DNA from: GCA-2862585 sp049890295
Lineage (GTDB): Bacteria > Bacteroidota > Bacteroidia > Flavobacteriales > UBA7312
DNA: 64,000 nt
Direction of reading: 5' to 3'
NCBI GenBank assembly: GCA_049890295.1
Contig: JBMHBP010000004.1
Location: forward strand, 124,001 to 188,000
Under the pieces are notes generated by a model, which worked only from the letters and a program-made list of their open reading frames with translations, did no database searches and was not told the DNA's origin. Positions 34,922 to 43,640 of this stretch are shown in pieces. The translations under genes were made by a program, and so were the position numbers. Each line of letters starts with the position of its first letter. The first letter of the stretch is position 1.

Positions 34922-35665
34922 ATGATTGAGGGTATAAAAACATTTGGACAATACTTAACGATGTTAGGCAATGTATTCAGTATTCCTCAAAACAGAAAAG
35001 TCTACTTTCGAAGAGTCATCGATGAAATGGTAAAGTTAGGAGTTAACTCTCTTGCTATTGTTTCTATTATTTCACTATTCATGGGAGCAGTTGTCACTAT
35101 TCAGACTGGCCTCCAATTAAGTAATCCATTCATTCCAAAGTATCTAATTGGATATGCTACTAGAGAGTCTTTGATTTTAGAGTTTTCACCTACAATGATT
35201 GCTTTGATATTAGCCGGTAAAGTAGGTTCAAGTATTGCTTCTGAAATAGGTACTATGCGGGTTTCTGAGCAAATTGATGCTTTAGAAATTATGGGAATCA
35301 ATTCAGCATCTTTTATTATTCAGCCTAAAATCATAGCCTCCGTTTTATTTTTTCCATTTTTAGTGGTTATTAGTATGGCTATTGGAATGTTTGGTGGCTT
35401 TTTAGCTGCAACATTGGGTGGTATTATTAGTGAAGCCGAGTTTTTTCAAGGGCTAATGTATTGGTTTGAACCGTATTATATTTTTTATGCTCTTTTTAAA
35501 ACTGTATTTTTTGCTTTTGCTATTTCATCTATCTCGTCTTTCTTTGGCTATTACACTAAAGGTGGTGCCATTGCAGTTGGAAAGTCTAGCACTAAGGCGG
35601 TTGTTTACAGTTGTATAGTAGTGCTTATCATTAATTTTATCATCACTCAACTTATGTTAGCATGA
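34922..35665 (+). CDS. mlaE: MlaE-type ABC transporter permease
   Basis: The product is 247 residues with about five membrane spans. It has the MlaE/YrbE core signatures SIISLFMGAVVTIQTGLQL, LEFSPTMIALILAGKVGSSIASEIGTMRVSEQIDALEIMGI and KTVFFAFAISSISSFFGYYTKGGA. It forms the membrane part of a lipid transporter that keeps outer-membrane lipid asymmetry. The annotation start at ATG 34922 is preferred because upstream TTG/GTG codons lie in the promoter box. It overlaps mlaF by four bases. Confidence 0.93.
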   Translation: MIEGIKTFGQYLTMLGNVFSIPQNRKVYFRRVIDEMVKLGVNSLAIVSIISLFMGAVVTIQTGLQLSNPFIPKYLIGYATRESLILEFSPTMIALILAGKVGSSIASEIGTMRVSEQIDALEIMGINSASFIIQPKIIASVLFFPFLVVISMAIGMFGGFLAATLGGIISEAEFFQGLMYWFEPYYIFYALFKTVFFAFAISSISSFFGYYTKGGAIAVGKSSTKAVVYSCIVVLIINFIITQLMLA

Positions 35666-36408
35666 TAAGTGTTAGTAATTTAAATAAGACTTTTGGACTA
35701 AAGCAAGTTTTGAAGGATATCAATTTTACCTTTGAGACTGGCAAAACCAATTTAGTAATTGGTGCAAGTGGTTCTGGTAAAACTACTCTAATTAAATGTA
35801 TGGTTGGTCTTCATTTTCCAGATAGCGGTCAAATTTCATTTGACGGAGAATCTTTTCTAGAAATGGACAAAAAAAATCAGCGAGAGTTACGTAAAGAAAT
35901 AGGAATGTTATTTCAAGGCGGTGCCTTATTTGATTATTTGACTGTTGAAGAAAATATTGCTTTCCCATTAAATTTGTTTACTGATATGAGTAAAGAAGAA
36001 AAAAGAGAACGTGTTGATTTTTGTTTGAAGAGAGTGAACCTTTCTAATGTGAATAGCCTCTTTCCTTCCGAATTGAGTGGTGGAATGATAAAACGGGTTG
36101 CTATAGCTAGAGCAATTTCTATGAAGCCAAAATACTTGTTTTGTGATGAGCCAAACTCTGGTTTAGATCCTCAAACTTCTATTATTATCGATAATCTTAT
36201 TCAAGAAATTACACAGGAGTATAATATAACAACTATTGTTAACACTCATGATATGAATTCCGTAATGGAAATTGGTGATAATATTGCACTTATTCATGAA
36301 GGAAAATTAGCCTGGAAAGGCGATAAAAACGAAATCATTCGTTCTTCTAATAAAGAGTTAAATAATTTTGTATTTGCCTCTCAGTTATTTCAAAAAATTA
36401 AAGCATAA
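35662..36408 (+). CDS. mlaF: MlaF-type ABC transporter ATP-binding protein
   Basis: The product is 248 residues. Walker A GASGSGKT is at 34-41, the signature is LSGGMIKRVAIARAI and Walker B is YLFCDEPNSGLDP, followed by the H-loop VNTHDM. It powers MlaE. Unusually, no MCE-domain substrate-binding gene (mlaD) follows; instead a terminator lies directly after the stop. The MCE partner is presumably elsewhere. Confidence 0.93.
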   Translation: MISVSNLNKTFGLKQVLKDINFTFETGKTNLVIGASGSGKTTLIKCMVGLHFPDSGQISFDGESFLEMDKKNQRELRKEIGMLFQGGALFDYLTVEENIAFPLNLFTDMSKEEKRERVDFCLKRVNLSNVNSLFPSELSGGMIKRVAIARAISMKPKYLFCDEPNSGLDPQTSIIIDNLIQEITQEYNITTIVNTHDMNSVMEIGDNIALIHEGKLAWKGDKNEIIRSSNKELNNFVFASQLFQKIKA

Positions 36409-36438
36409 AAAAGGCTTGAATTATCAAGCTCTTTTTTA
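36409..36438 (+). terminator. Intrinsic terminator after mlaEF
   Basis: GCTTGA (36414-36419) and TCAAGC (36424-36429) form a six-base stem with a four-base loop, flanked by AAAAAA and CTTTTTT. It starts within a few bases of the mlaF stop. The flanking A and T runs let it act on both strands. Confidence 0.8.
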
Positions 36439-36439
36439 A

Positions 36440-36660
36440 TCAAATGACATCTACTGCGTTTGAAGATGCCGAGTATGGTTTGAGTAATTTACTTTCTGTA
36501 TGAACAGTTCATTTAGTATGAATGTTTATATTGTAAGTAGGTGAGCAACCGAAGTAGTATAATAAATTTGTGAAAACAGCTGTGAGACAAACAACATGCC
36601 CATCACCAGACTTGAGTTTTTCATGAGTATTTTTTACGATATAAAAAACGAAAAATTAAA
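36440..36660. other. Intergenic stretch between mlaF and the first T9SS gene
   Basis: This is the longest non-coding interval of the window, between two terminators. I see no tRNA-like structure, long repeat or exact TAnnTTTG promoter. It contains one possible short reading frame on the minus strand (36526-36624), described separately. It may be decayed coding sequence. Confidence 0.5.
36526..36624 (-). CDS. Possible 32-residue secreted peptide or gene remnant
   Basis: From the ATG at 36624 to a TAA at 36526-36528 the frame encodes 32 residues. It begins like a Bacteroidota Sec signal peptide (MKNSSLVMGMLFVSQLFSQ) and then has only IYYTTSVAHLLTI before the stop. It may be a tiny secreted peptide, the truncated start of a lost secreted protein, or chance. 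It sits downstream of a T9SS cargo gene. No promoter box is seen, so confidence is low. Confidence 0.25.
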   Translation of the reverse strand: MKNSSLVMGMLFVSQLFSQIYYTTSVAHLLTI

Positions 36661-36696
36661 TAAAAAAAAGACAGCCCTATTTTTGAGCTGTCTTCC
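36660..36696 (-). terminator. Terminator of the downstream T9SS cargo gene
   Basis: Read leftward, AAGACAGC (36694 side) pairs with GCTGTCTT (36669 side) around an AT-rich loop and ends in a run of T residues (plus-strand AAAAAAAA at 36662-36669). It lies 20-50 bases after the stop of the gene ending at 36715. Confidence 0.8.
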
Positions 36697-36714
36697 ATAA
36701 TCTATTTTATTCAA

Positions 36715-38589
36715 TTACTGAATAATAATTTTTTCAAACATTTCATTTTGATCACCTTTGGTAAGACTGATGAAATAGACACCTTTTTCAAAATTACTCA
36801 AGTCGATAGTTTTATTAAAGGATTGATTGACACTGATAGCTTCAGTATAAACGGTTCTGGCTGTCATATCATTAATAGTGAGCAGACCTTCGAAGGCTTC
36901 GTTGGTAAGTAATTGTACTTTAAATTCACCATTGTTAGGGTTTGGAAAAACTGCTAACGAATGTGTTTTGATATGTTCTTCAGTACTAACGTTTACTCCA
37001 ACTACAGTTGGATCAAAATTCAGTCGAATACATGGTGCAAAAGTTGTGTATAACCATGAAGCAGGGTCTACACCTTCTTGAACTCCATCTATATCTTGTA
37101 CTAGACTTTCTCCATTAATTTGATTATCTCCAGCTGTACTAATGTATATAGTGTCGGTGGCATTGACTTCAGCGTATAGTGTAGGTAAAACAACTAGTCC
37201 TTCGTCTAATATGACGGGGGGGGTAAATGAAAAATCATAAAAATCGCCTGTGTAGTTACCAAAGTCAATTAGCTCAGTTTCAGTGAAGAAAAAGATATCA
37301 CCGGTATTGGGGTCAACTGTATTCAATACTATTTTACCGAATGCAACAGGGGTTGTCTGCTCATCTAATCGGACAGTTGCAGCATATACTGTTGTGGTTT
37401 TATAAATGTCAAATATATTTCCATACTGTCTTGTCCCTTCATCATTAATAGCGAATCGTCCAAAGCTAGACTGATTATTGCCATTATCTCTGGCATATGT
37501 GAACTCAGAAATTTCAAACTGTCGACTTAGTGTGTCAGTTATTATTAGATCATTATCATCCTTAGCAAATAGACTTGCCGTGTATACACCAGTATCAGGT
37601 GCAGTAAAGCCATCGTTTACAAACATTGTATCTCTATCTGCTGAGGGGATACTATAACCATAACTTTCGCTAGTGAAAGCTTCACTTTCAATTTGGGCCT
37701 TAACTCTAATACTATCAATTGGATTATAACCAATATTTTCAACTATTCCCCCGAAGAAATAGGCAGTTTGTTGCATTTGTTCAAGTGGCATTACTCTATA
37801 ATTTGTTCCTCCAAAATAATCACTGGGAACTCTATTATAAGCTTTTAGTATATTAGAAGCATAGGCTTGAGTTCTTACAATTCTAACATCGTCAACCATC
37901 CAAAAATAATGTGAAGCGGTTTCTGAGTCATTTGACCAGTCAAATCGAATTTGCACACTGTCTTTGAGTGCGGCGATTTCAGAAATGATGATGTCTACCG
38001 TTACCGTACCTGACAGTATATTGGTTGTTCCAAAATCATTCACTAGAAAACTATTATCATTCGACCACCCAGAGCCATCATTTATAAAAACATAGAGTTC
38101 GTGTGAAGATGAACAACACCATCTGTAAGCATGCTGAAAGCTTAATGTTACATTAGAATCATTTGACAGATCAATGTATGGCGATGTTAAATACCCTTTT
38201 TTATTAGTATATGCCGAGGGTGCTAGTCCAGCGTTATCACCATCAGCATCAAAAATCATCCAGCCATTGGCGGCAGATTCAGATTCAATAGTATATGGGT
38301 CATCACCAGCGTAATCACCATCAGAACCGTCAAAGTCTAACGCCCAAATATCTCCGTCTGTGCCGCCAGTAGTCCAAGCAGGATCAATTGAGGAGTTGTT
38401 ACCAGCCAGACCTTCTCTAAAATCTTCATGCCAAATGATATCTGAACTATCTACTAAAACACTAGCAACACTGGCTTGTTGAAGCATGAGCGGTGCCTTT
38501 TTATGGTTTTCTAGAATTGAAGGTAATTGTTGTTGGGCCAATGAACTAATGGATAGTGTGCATAGAATTAGAAAAAAAACAGCTTTCAT
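36715..38589 (-). CDS. Secreted T9SS sorting-domain protein, jelly-roll type (paralogue A)
   Basis: The product is 624 residues. It has a Sec signal peptide (MKAVFFLILCTLSISSLAQ), then a choice-of-anchor/MAM-like jelly-roll region at about 50-240 (WHEDFREGLAGNNS, LTSPYIDLSNDSNVTLSFQH, WMVDDVRI). A second region at about 260-520 of unknown type is shared with the neighbour. It ends with a type A T9SS sorting domain (LAVFPNPNNGEFKVQL, then LSNFEKGVYFISLTKGD, last residues KIIIQ). It should be exported through the outer membrane and attached or released by the T9SS. Ligand unknown. Confidence 0.9.
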   Translation of the reverse strand: MKAVFFLILCTLSISSLAQQQLPSILENHKKAPLMLQQASVASVLVDSSDIIWHEDFREGLAGNNSSIDPAWTTGGTDGDIWALDFDGSDGDYAGDDPYTIESESAANGWMIFDADGDNAGLAPSAYTNKKGYLTSPYIDLSNDSNVTLSFQHAYRWCCSSSHELYVFINDGSGWSNDNSFLVNDFGTTNILSGTVTVDIIISEIAALKDSVQIRFDWSNDSETASHYFWMVDDVRIVRTQAYASNILKAYNRVPSDYFGGTNYRVMPLEQMQQTAYFFGGIVENIGYNPIDSIRVKAQIESEAFTSESYGYSIPSADRDTMFVNDGFTAPDTGVYTASLFAKDDNDLIITDTLSRQFEISEFTYARDNGNNQSSFGRFAINDEGTRQYGNIFDIYKTTTVYAATVRLDEQTTPVAFGKIVLNTVDPNTGDIFFFTETELIDFGNYTGDFYDFSFTPPVILDEGLVVLPTLYAEVNATDTIYISTAGDNQINGESLVQDIDGVQEGVDPASWLYTTFAPCIRLNFDPTVVGVNVSTEEHIKTHSLAVFPNPNNGEFKVQLLTNEAFEGLLTINDMTARTVYTEAISVNQSFNKTIDLSNFEKGVYFISLTKGDQNEMFEKIIIQ

Positions 38590-38610
38590 TATGTATATGT
38601 GTTATGTAAA

Positions 38611-38637
38611 AAAAGCAGACAAACGTCTGCTTTTTTT
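38611..38637 (-). terminator. Strong terminator between the two T9SS cargo genes
   Basis: AAAAGCAGAC (38611-38620) and GTCTGCTTTT (38625-38634) form a perfect ten-base inverted repeat around AAAC, with poly-A on one side and poly-T on the other. It would stop transcription of the upstream gene (38655-40574), separating the two paralogues. Confidence 0.85.
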
Positions 38638-38654
38638 AGTGTTTATAGTTGTAA

Positions 38655-40574
38655 TTATTTAATAATTACTTTTTGAGTTGAACTTAATCCACTATCGTTA
38701 GTTATTGATAGTGAGTAAACTCCTTTAACTAAGTTAGAAAGATCAATTTGTTTCTGTCCCTTAATATTTTCAGTGAACACAATTTGTCCTAGGTAATTTT
38801 GTACTTGAACAAAGTGTGCATCATTAGATGCCGGTGTAACTGTAAATAAACCATTGTTTGGGTTAGGATATACGTTAAAGTTTAATTCCTTGTTTTCAGA
38901 AATAGAAACTGGAGCAGTTGCGGTAGGGTCAAAGTTTAGTCTTACAAATACTGCATTAGCAAAGTTAAACCATTCGCCGGCAGAAGCATCTGTAAAAATA
39001 CTACCGTTGATATCCTGCATAATTGTCGTTGCTGGGTCAGCAGAGCCACCATAAGCGATTAACGCCGTGTCTGTACCTGTGTATAATGACTTAATACCTG
39101 CAAAAATAACTTCTCCAGCATTTAGTGTTACTGGTGGGTTAAAAACGAAGTTAATCCATCCGTCTGAATGCTGACCGATATTTACTTCCTGACTTTCGTA
39201 TAAGAACTGAGTCGCATTAGGATCTCCAGTAGGGTTATCTGTACTTCCTAATACATCTAAGAAGTCACCTGTTACTGTTCTTAGTACAGCTGTTGCTTTT
39301 GAAGTAGAATCGGTTCTTGGGTGAATTCTAGCCTTAACAGCATATAATGTAGTTTCTTTATAAATATCAAAAACGTTTCCGATTAGACCATCACCACCTC
39401 TGTTGATGTAGTATGCACCTTCATAATCACCAGAAAAGTCAAAATCATCTCTAGCATAGTCGTACTCAGATATATTAAAGCTTTCTGTTTTTGTTTCTGT
39501 CATGGTCATATTGTCGTCTTCTGAATAAATAGCTACATCGTACTGACCCTGAGCTGTTGGAGTGAATTCATCATTACTGTATAATGTGTCATAATCAAGT
39601 GATATAGTATTTAGGCCGTAACTTTGAGTACTAAATCCTTCAGATTGAATATCCGCGTACAATCTTGCACTATCCAAATCTTCAAAGCCCATATTTTGGA
39701 TTACAGCACCAAAAGAAAAGCCTGTAGCACTAGCTTGATCAAGTGGAACAGTTTTATAAATTGCACCTCCGTTGTAAGCACTTGGTAACAAGTGAAATTG
39801 GTCGTTTAATCTCGCAGCTCTGTCTGGAAGTGGATTAATGATAATATCGTCGATTGCAAGTCCTGAAGCCCATGATGAATTATCAGACCATGTAAATCTT
39901 ACTTTTACAGAATCATCCATATAATAGTCACTCAAACTAAATGCGGCGAACTGCCACTCTTGTTGTGCAGGAAGTTCCTCACTTAGTGCATTCCATGTCT
40001 CTCCGCCATCGTTACTTACTTCAACGAAAGCATCTCCACCACCCCAGTTCTTATCATGAAAATACTCAAATTGAATCCACATACCACTATCTGCCTGAGA
40101 GAAGTCCATTAATGGAAGTTCTAACACTTCTTCACTAAGATCACAATTGTTATTTTCATTTGGAGCAGCACCATTGGGAAGACAAGAGTCATCGTTTGTC
40201 ATGGCAAATTGTGTGTGGTCATCAAGGTATGTCCAGTAACCGCCAACACCAGCATCAGTACTGTTACCCGTGAAAAATCCGCCCACATCAACTGTACCAC
40301 CGTCAAAGGGTACAAAGTAATTATTTTCTTCAGAAGATGAGCTCATATCAGCTGGAAGGTTAGGAGCTGTTACATCTTCAAAATTCTCACAATAAAAGTA
40401 AGAACCATCGCACTCAACAGAAGCACGTAATTCAATATTGGCTTGCATGATAGTAGGCTCAGCAATACTTAAGATTTTTTCATTAGTTTTTTTTATATTG
40501 TTAGGGTTTATGCCTTGTGCAAAAACACTGCCTACAAGTAAAAAAGAACCAAGAATAGAATAGAATGTTTTCAT
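38655..40574 (-). CDS. Secreted T9SS sorting-domain protein, jelly-roll type (paralogue B)
   Basis: The product is 639 residues with a Sec signal peptide (MKTFYSILGSFLLVGSVFAQ). A MAM-like jelly roll lies at about 55-250 (YFCENFEDVTAPNLPADMSS, DSGMWIQFEYFHDKNWGGG, VRFTWSDNSSWASGLAIDDI). The middle region (about 270-540) aligns by eye with paralogue A: YDYARD, IGNVFDIYKETTLYAVKARI, FNPPVTLNAGEV and VRLNFDPT have near matches there. It ends in a type A sorting domain (FNVYPNPNNGLFTV, LSNLVKGVYSLSIT, KVIIK). A TAAATTAG box lies at 40607-40614 on the minus strand. Function unknown. Confidence 0.9.
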   Translation of the reverse strand: MKTFYSILGSFLLVGSVFAQGINPNNIKKTNEKILSIAEPTIMQANIELRASVECDGSYFYCENFEDVTAPNLPADMSSSSEENNYFVPFDGGTVDVGGFFTGNSTDAGVGGYWTYLDDHTQFAMTNDDSCLPNGAAPNENNNCDLSEEVLELPLMDFSQADSGMWIQFEYFHDKNWGGGDAFVEVSNDGGETWNALSEELPAQQEWQFAAFSLSDYYMDDSVKVRFTWSDNSSWASGLAIDDIIINPLPDRAARLNDQFHLLPSAYNGGAIYKTVPLDQASATGFSFGAVIQNMGFEDLDSARLYADIQSEGFSTQSYGLNTISLDYDTLYSNDEFTPTAQGQYDVAIYSEDDNMTMTETKTESFNISEYDYARDDFDFSGDYEGAYYINRGGDGLIGNVFDIYKETTLYAVKARIHPRTDSTSKATAVLRTVTGDFLDVLGSTDNPTGDPNATQFLYESQEVNIGQHSDGWINFVFNPPVTLNAGEVIFAGIKSLYTGTDTALIAYGGSADPATTIMQDINGSIFTDASAGEWFNFANAVFVRLNFDPTATAPVSISENKELNFNVYPNPNNGLFTVTPASNDAHFVQVQNYLGQIVFTENIKGQKQIDLSNLVKGVYSLSITNDSGLSSTQKVIIK

Positions 40575-40669
40575 TATAATTGGATTAATTTTAATTTAAT
40601 TTAAGGCTAATTTACGGTCTTTTTGTAAAAAATCCTAAACTAATTACTAACTAAATTGCCAAAAACATG

Positions 40670-43552
40670 TTAGATGTAGTTTTCAATGGCTACACATGAA
40701 CAGACTAAGTTTCTGTCGCCATAGGCTTCATCAACCCTGCTAACACTTGGCCAAAATTTATTTTTTCTTACAAACTCTAATGGAAAAGCGGCTTCTTGTC
40801 TAGAGTATGATTTATCCCAATTATCTGAAGTGATAAGATTCAAGCTATGGGGTGCATTTTTCAATATATTGTCTTCATTGTTGGCTTGACTATCAACTAA
40901 TGCATTAATTTCTTTTCTTATAGATTTCATTGCTAAAATATATCGATCAAGTTCCTCTTTGCCTTCGCTTTCAGTGGGTTCTACCATCAATGTGCCAGCT
41001 ACTGGAAAAGATACTGTTGGAGCATGAAAACCATAGTCCATTAATCGTTTTGCAATATCACTTACTTCAATACCAATTTCTTTAAAAGGTCTACAATCTA
41101 AGATCATTTCATGGGCTACTCTGTTATTAGTATTAGTATATAAAATAGAGTAGTGTTCTTCTAATTGATTTTGGATATAGTTTGCATTTAATATGGCATT
41201 TTCGGTTGATTTAGTTAATCCATCTTCTCCTAATAACTTTATGTAGGCATAAGAAATACATAAAACTAAGGCCGATCCATATGGAGCTGCAGATATTGCA
41301 CTTATAGCTTGTTTTCCTCCTGTTGTGATGATAGGGTTAGAGGGTAAAAATGGTTTGAGATGTTCAACAACACCAATAGGTCCCATTCCTGGTCCACCAC
41401 CGCCATGAGGTATAGCAAAAGTTTTGTGTAAGTTTAAATGACATACATCGGCTCCAATTAGTGCTGGATTGGTCAACCCTACCTGGGCGTTCATATTTGC
41501 GCCATCCATATAAACTTGACCACCGTGTTTGTGTATGACTTCGTTGACTTTAATTACATTCTCTTCAAACACACCATGGGTAGAAGGATAAGTAATCATC
41601 AATGCCGCTAAATTTTGGCTGTGTTCCTCAGCCTTTGATGTCAAATCATCTAAATCAATGTCACCATTTTCGTTACATTTTACGACTACAACTTTCATTC
41701 CTGCCATAGTAGCTGAAGCTGGATTTGTTCCATGTGCAGAAGAGGGGATTAGACATATGTTTCTGTGAGTTTCTTTTCTGCTTTGGTGATAAGCCCTAAT
41801 TACCATCAGGCCTGCGTATTCACCTTGAGCACCGGAGTTAGGTTGAAGAGACATTCCGTCGAAGCCTGTAATTTCGCATAAAAATTCTTCTAATTCATGA
41901 AACATTATGTGATATCCTCTGGCTTGATTGACTGGAGCAAAAGGGTGTATGTTACTAAATTCTGCCCATGATAATGGAAATAATTGTGCAGCAGCATTTA
42001 ACTTCATTGTACAAGATCCTAGTGGAATCATCGAGTGGTTTAATGCTAAATCTTTACTTTCAAGTCTTTTGATATACCGCATCATTTCTGTTTCACTGTG
42101 AAACGAATTAAATACCTCATGTTGTAAAAATGCACTATCTCTGTAAAGTTCATGAGGAATAAATGAATTGGCCTCAGTATAGTTACCTTTTAGTACAGAC
42201 TTAATTAATTCTATTGGATCTGGGTGGTTACAGCTTTTGGCAAATACCAGCAGAATATCATTGATATTACTCAATCCATCTTTTTCATCTAATGATATTG
42301 ACAGGTGCTTATCGTCAATATAATTAAAGTTCATTTTGGAGTCTTCAGCAAATACTTTTAAAGTTTCCATAGAAACGTCATTGATATTCACCAATATTGT
42401 GTCAAAGTAATTATCATTTAGTTGATTGTAGCCTAATTGTTTAAGACCATCAGCTAGAATACAAGCATGATTGTGAATTTTTCTGGCAATATTTTTCAAT
42501 CTTTCAGGCCCATGGAAAACACCGTACATACCTGCCATTACTGCTAGTAATACTTGGGCTGTACAAATGTTTGAGGTAGCACGTTCTCTTTTGATATGTT
42601 GTTCTCTAGTTTGTAAAGCCATTCTTAGAGCTCTATTGCCATGTGTATCAACGGTAACACCTATGATCCTTCCTGGAATATTTCTTTTATATTCTTCACG
42701 AGTTGCAAAAAAAGCAGCATGTGGTCCACCGTAGCCCATTGGAATCCCAAAACGTTGTGTGGTGCCTACTACTACATCTGCTCCCCATTCACCTGGAGGT
42801 GTAAGTAATGTTAAACTTAGAAGGTCGGCAGCTACAACTACGCCAACATCATTGTTTTTAGCATCTTTTGACAAGATTTTGTAATCTTCAATTTTACCGT
42901 GTTTGGAAGGGTACTGAATTATCATACCAAAAACAGAACTATCTGAGAAATCAAACTCGGAATGATCAATAATTTTTAGACGTATTCCTACAGGGGTTGA
43001 TCTTGTTTTTAACACATCAATAGTTTGTGGAAAACAATCTTTGGATACTAAAAAGACGTTGGCATTTGATTTTTTCTTTGCTCTGGATCTCGAGTTAAAA
43101 AGCATCAGCATTGCCTCGGCAGCAGCCGTTCCTTCATCTAAAAGTGATGCGTTTGCTAGTGGCATTGCTGTTATGTCAGAAACCATGGTTTGAAAATTTA
43201 ATAAGGCCTCCAATCTTCCTTGAGCAATTTCTGCCTGGTAAGGCGTATATGCCGTGTACCAACCTGGATTCTCTAAAATATTACGCTGAATTACTCCAGG
43301 TAATATGGTGTTGTAATATCCCATTCCAATGTATGATCGGTAATTTTTATTTTTTCGGCCTAATTGTTTCATGTGATCTATAAGCTCAGATTCATTCAAA
43401 GCTTTTGGTAAATCCATAGTTTTATTAAGTCTTATGGAAGCAGGAATTGTCTGTTCAATAAGTTGTTCCATTGAGGAGATTCCGATACAATTGAGCATAT
43501 TATCTTGTTCAGTTAATGTCGTTCCAATATGTCTTTCTGCAAATAGATTCAT
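40670..43552 (-). CDS. gcvP: Glycine dehydrogenase (decarboxylating), P-protein
   Basis: From the ATG at 43552 the product is 960 residues, the size of a fused single-chain P-protein. It decarboxylates glycine using PLP in the glycine cleavage system. The N-terminus FAERHIGTTLTEQ is diagnostic; the PLP-binding lysine is Lys710 in HLNLHKTFAIPHGGGGPG. Further signatures are YTPYQAEIAQGRLEALLNFQTM and SLQPNSGAQGEYAGL. A longer in-frame start at 43648 crosses the TATTTTTG promoter box (43572-43579) and is rejected. gcvT and gcvH are not in the window. Confidence 0.96.
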   Translation of the reverse strand: MNLFAERHIGTTLTEQDNMLNCIGISSMEQLIEQTIPASIRLNKTMDLPKALNESELIDHMKQLGRKNKNYRSYIGMGYYNTILPGVIQRNILENPGWYTAYTPYQAEIAQGRLEALLNFQTMVSDITAMPLANASLLDEGTAAAEAMLMLFNSRSRAKKKSNANVFLVSKDCFPQTIDVLKTRSTPVGIRLKIIDHSEFDFSDSSVFGMIIQYPSKHGKIEDYKILSKDAKNNDVGVVVAADLLSLTLLTPPGEWGADVVVGTTQRFGIPMGYGGPHAAFFATREEYKRNIPGRIIGVTVDTHGNRALRMALQTREQHIKRERATSNICTAQVLLAVMAGMYGVFHGPERLKNIARKIHNHACILADGLKQLGYNQLNDNYFDTILVNINDVSMETLKVFAEDSKMNFNYIDDKHLSISLDEKDGLSNINDILLVFAKSCNHPDPIELIKSVLKGNYTEANSFIPHELYRDSAFLQHEVFNSFHSETEMMRYIKRLESKDLALNHSMIPLGSCTMKLNAAAQLFPLSWAEFSNIHPFAPVNQARGYHIMFHELEEFLCEITGFDGMSLQPNSGAQGEYAGLMVIRAYHQSRKETHRNICLIPSSAHGTNPASATMAGMKVVVVKCNENGDIDLDDLTSKAEEHSQNLAALMITYPSTHGVFEENVIKVNEVIHKHGGQVYMDGANMNAQVGLTNPALIGADVCHLNLHKTFAIPHGGGGPGMGPIGVVEHLKPFLPSNPIITTGGKQAISAISAAPYGSALVLCISYAYIKLLGEDGLTKSTENAILNANYIQNQLEEHYSILYTNTNNRVAHEMILDCRPFKEIGIEVSDIAKRLMDYGFHAPTVSFPVAGTLMVEPTESEGKEELDRYILAMKSIRKEINALVDSQANNEDNILKNAPHSLNLITSDNWDKSYSRQEAAFPLEFVRKNKFWPSVSRVDEAYGDRNLVCSCVAIENYI

Positions 43553-43571
43553 GTTATAAAATTTTAAAGTA

Positions 43572-43621
43572 CAAAAATATAAAATGACACTGTAATCATC
43601 ACTACATATTTTATACTTTTG
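43572..43621. promoter_or_regulatory. Divergent promoters: gcvP and the UbiA-like/kyn operon
   Basis: The minus strand has TATTTTTG (43579 to 43572), 20 bases before the gcvP ATG. The plus strand has TACTTTTG (43614-43621), 20 bases before the ATG at 43641. Both match TAnnTTTG exactly. These two genes have short but real leaders. Confidence 0.55.
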
Positions 43622-43640
43622 ATTGACAAAGGTTGTTAAT

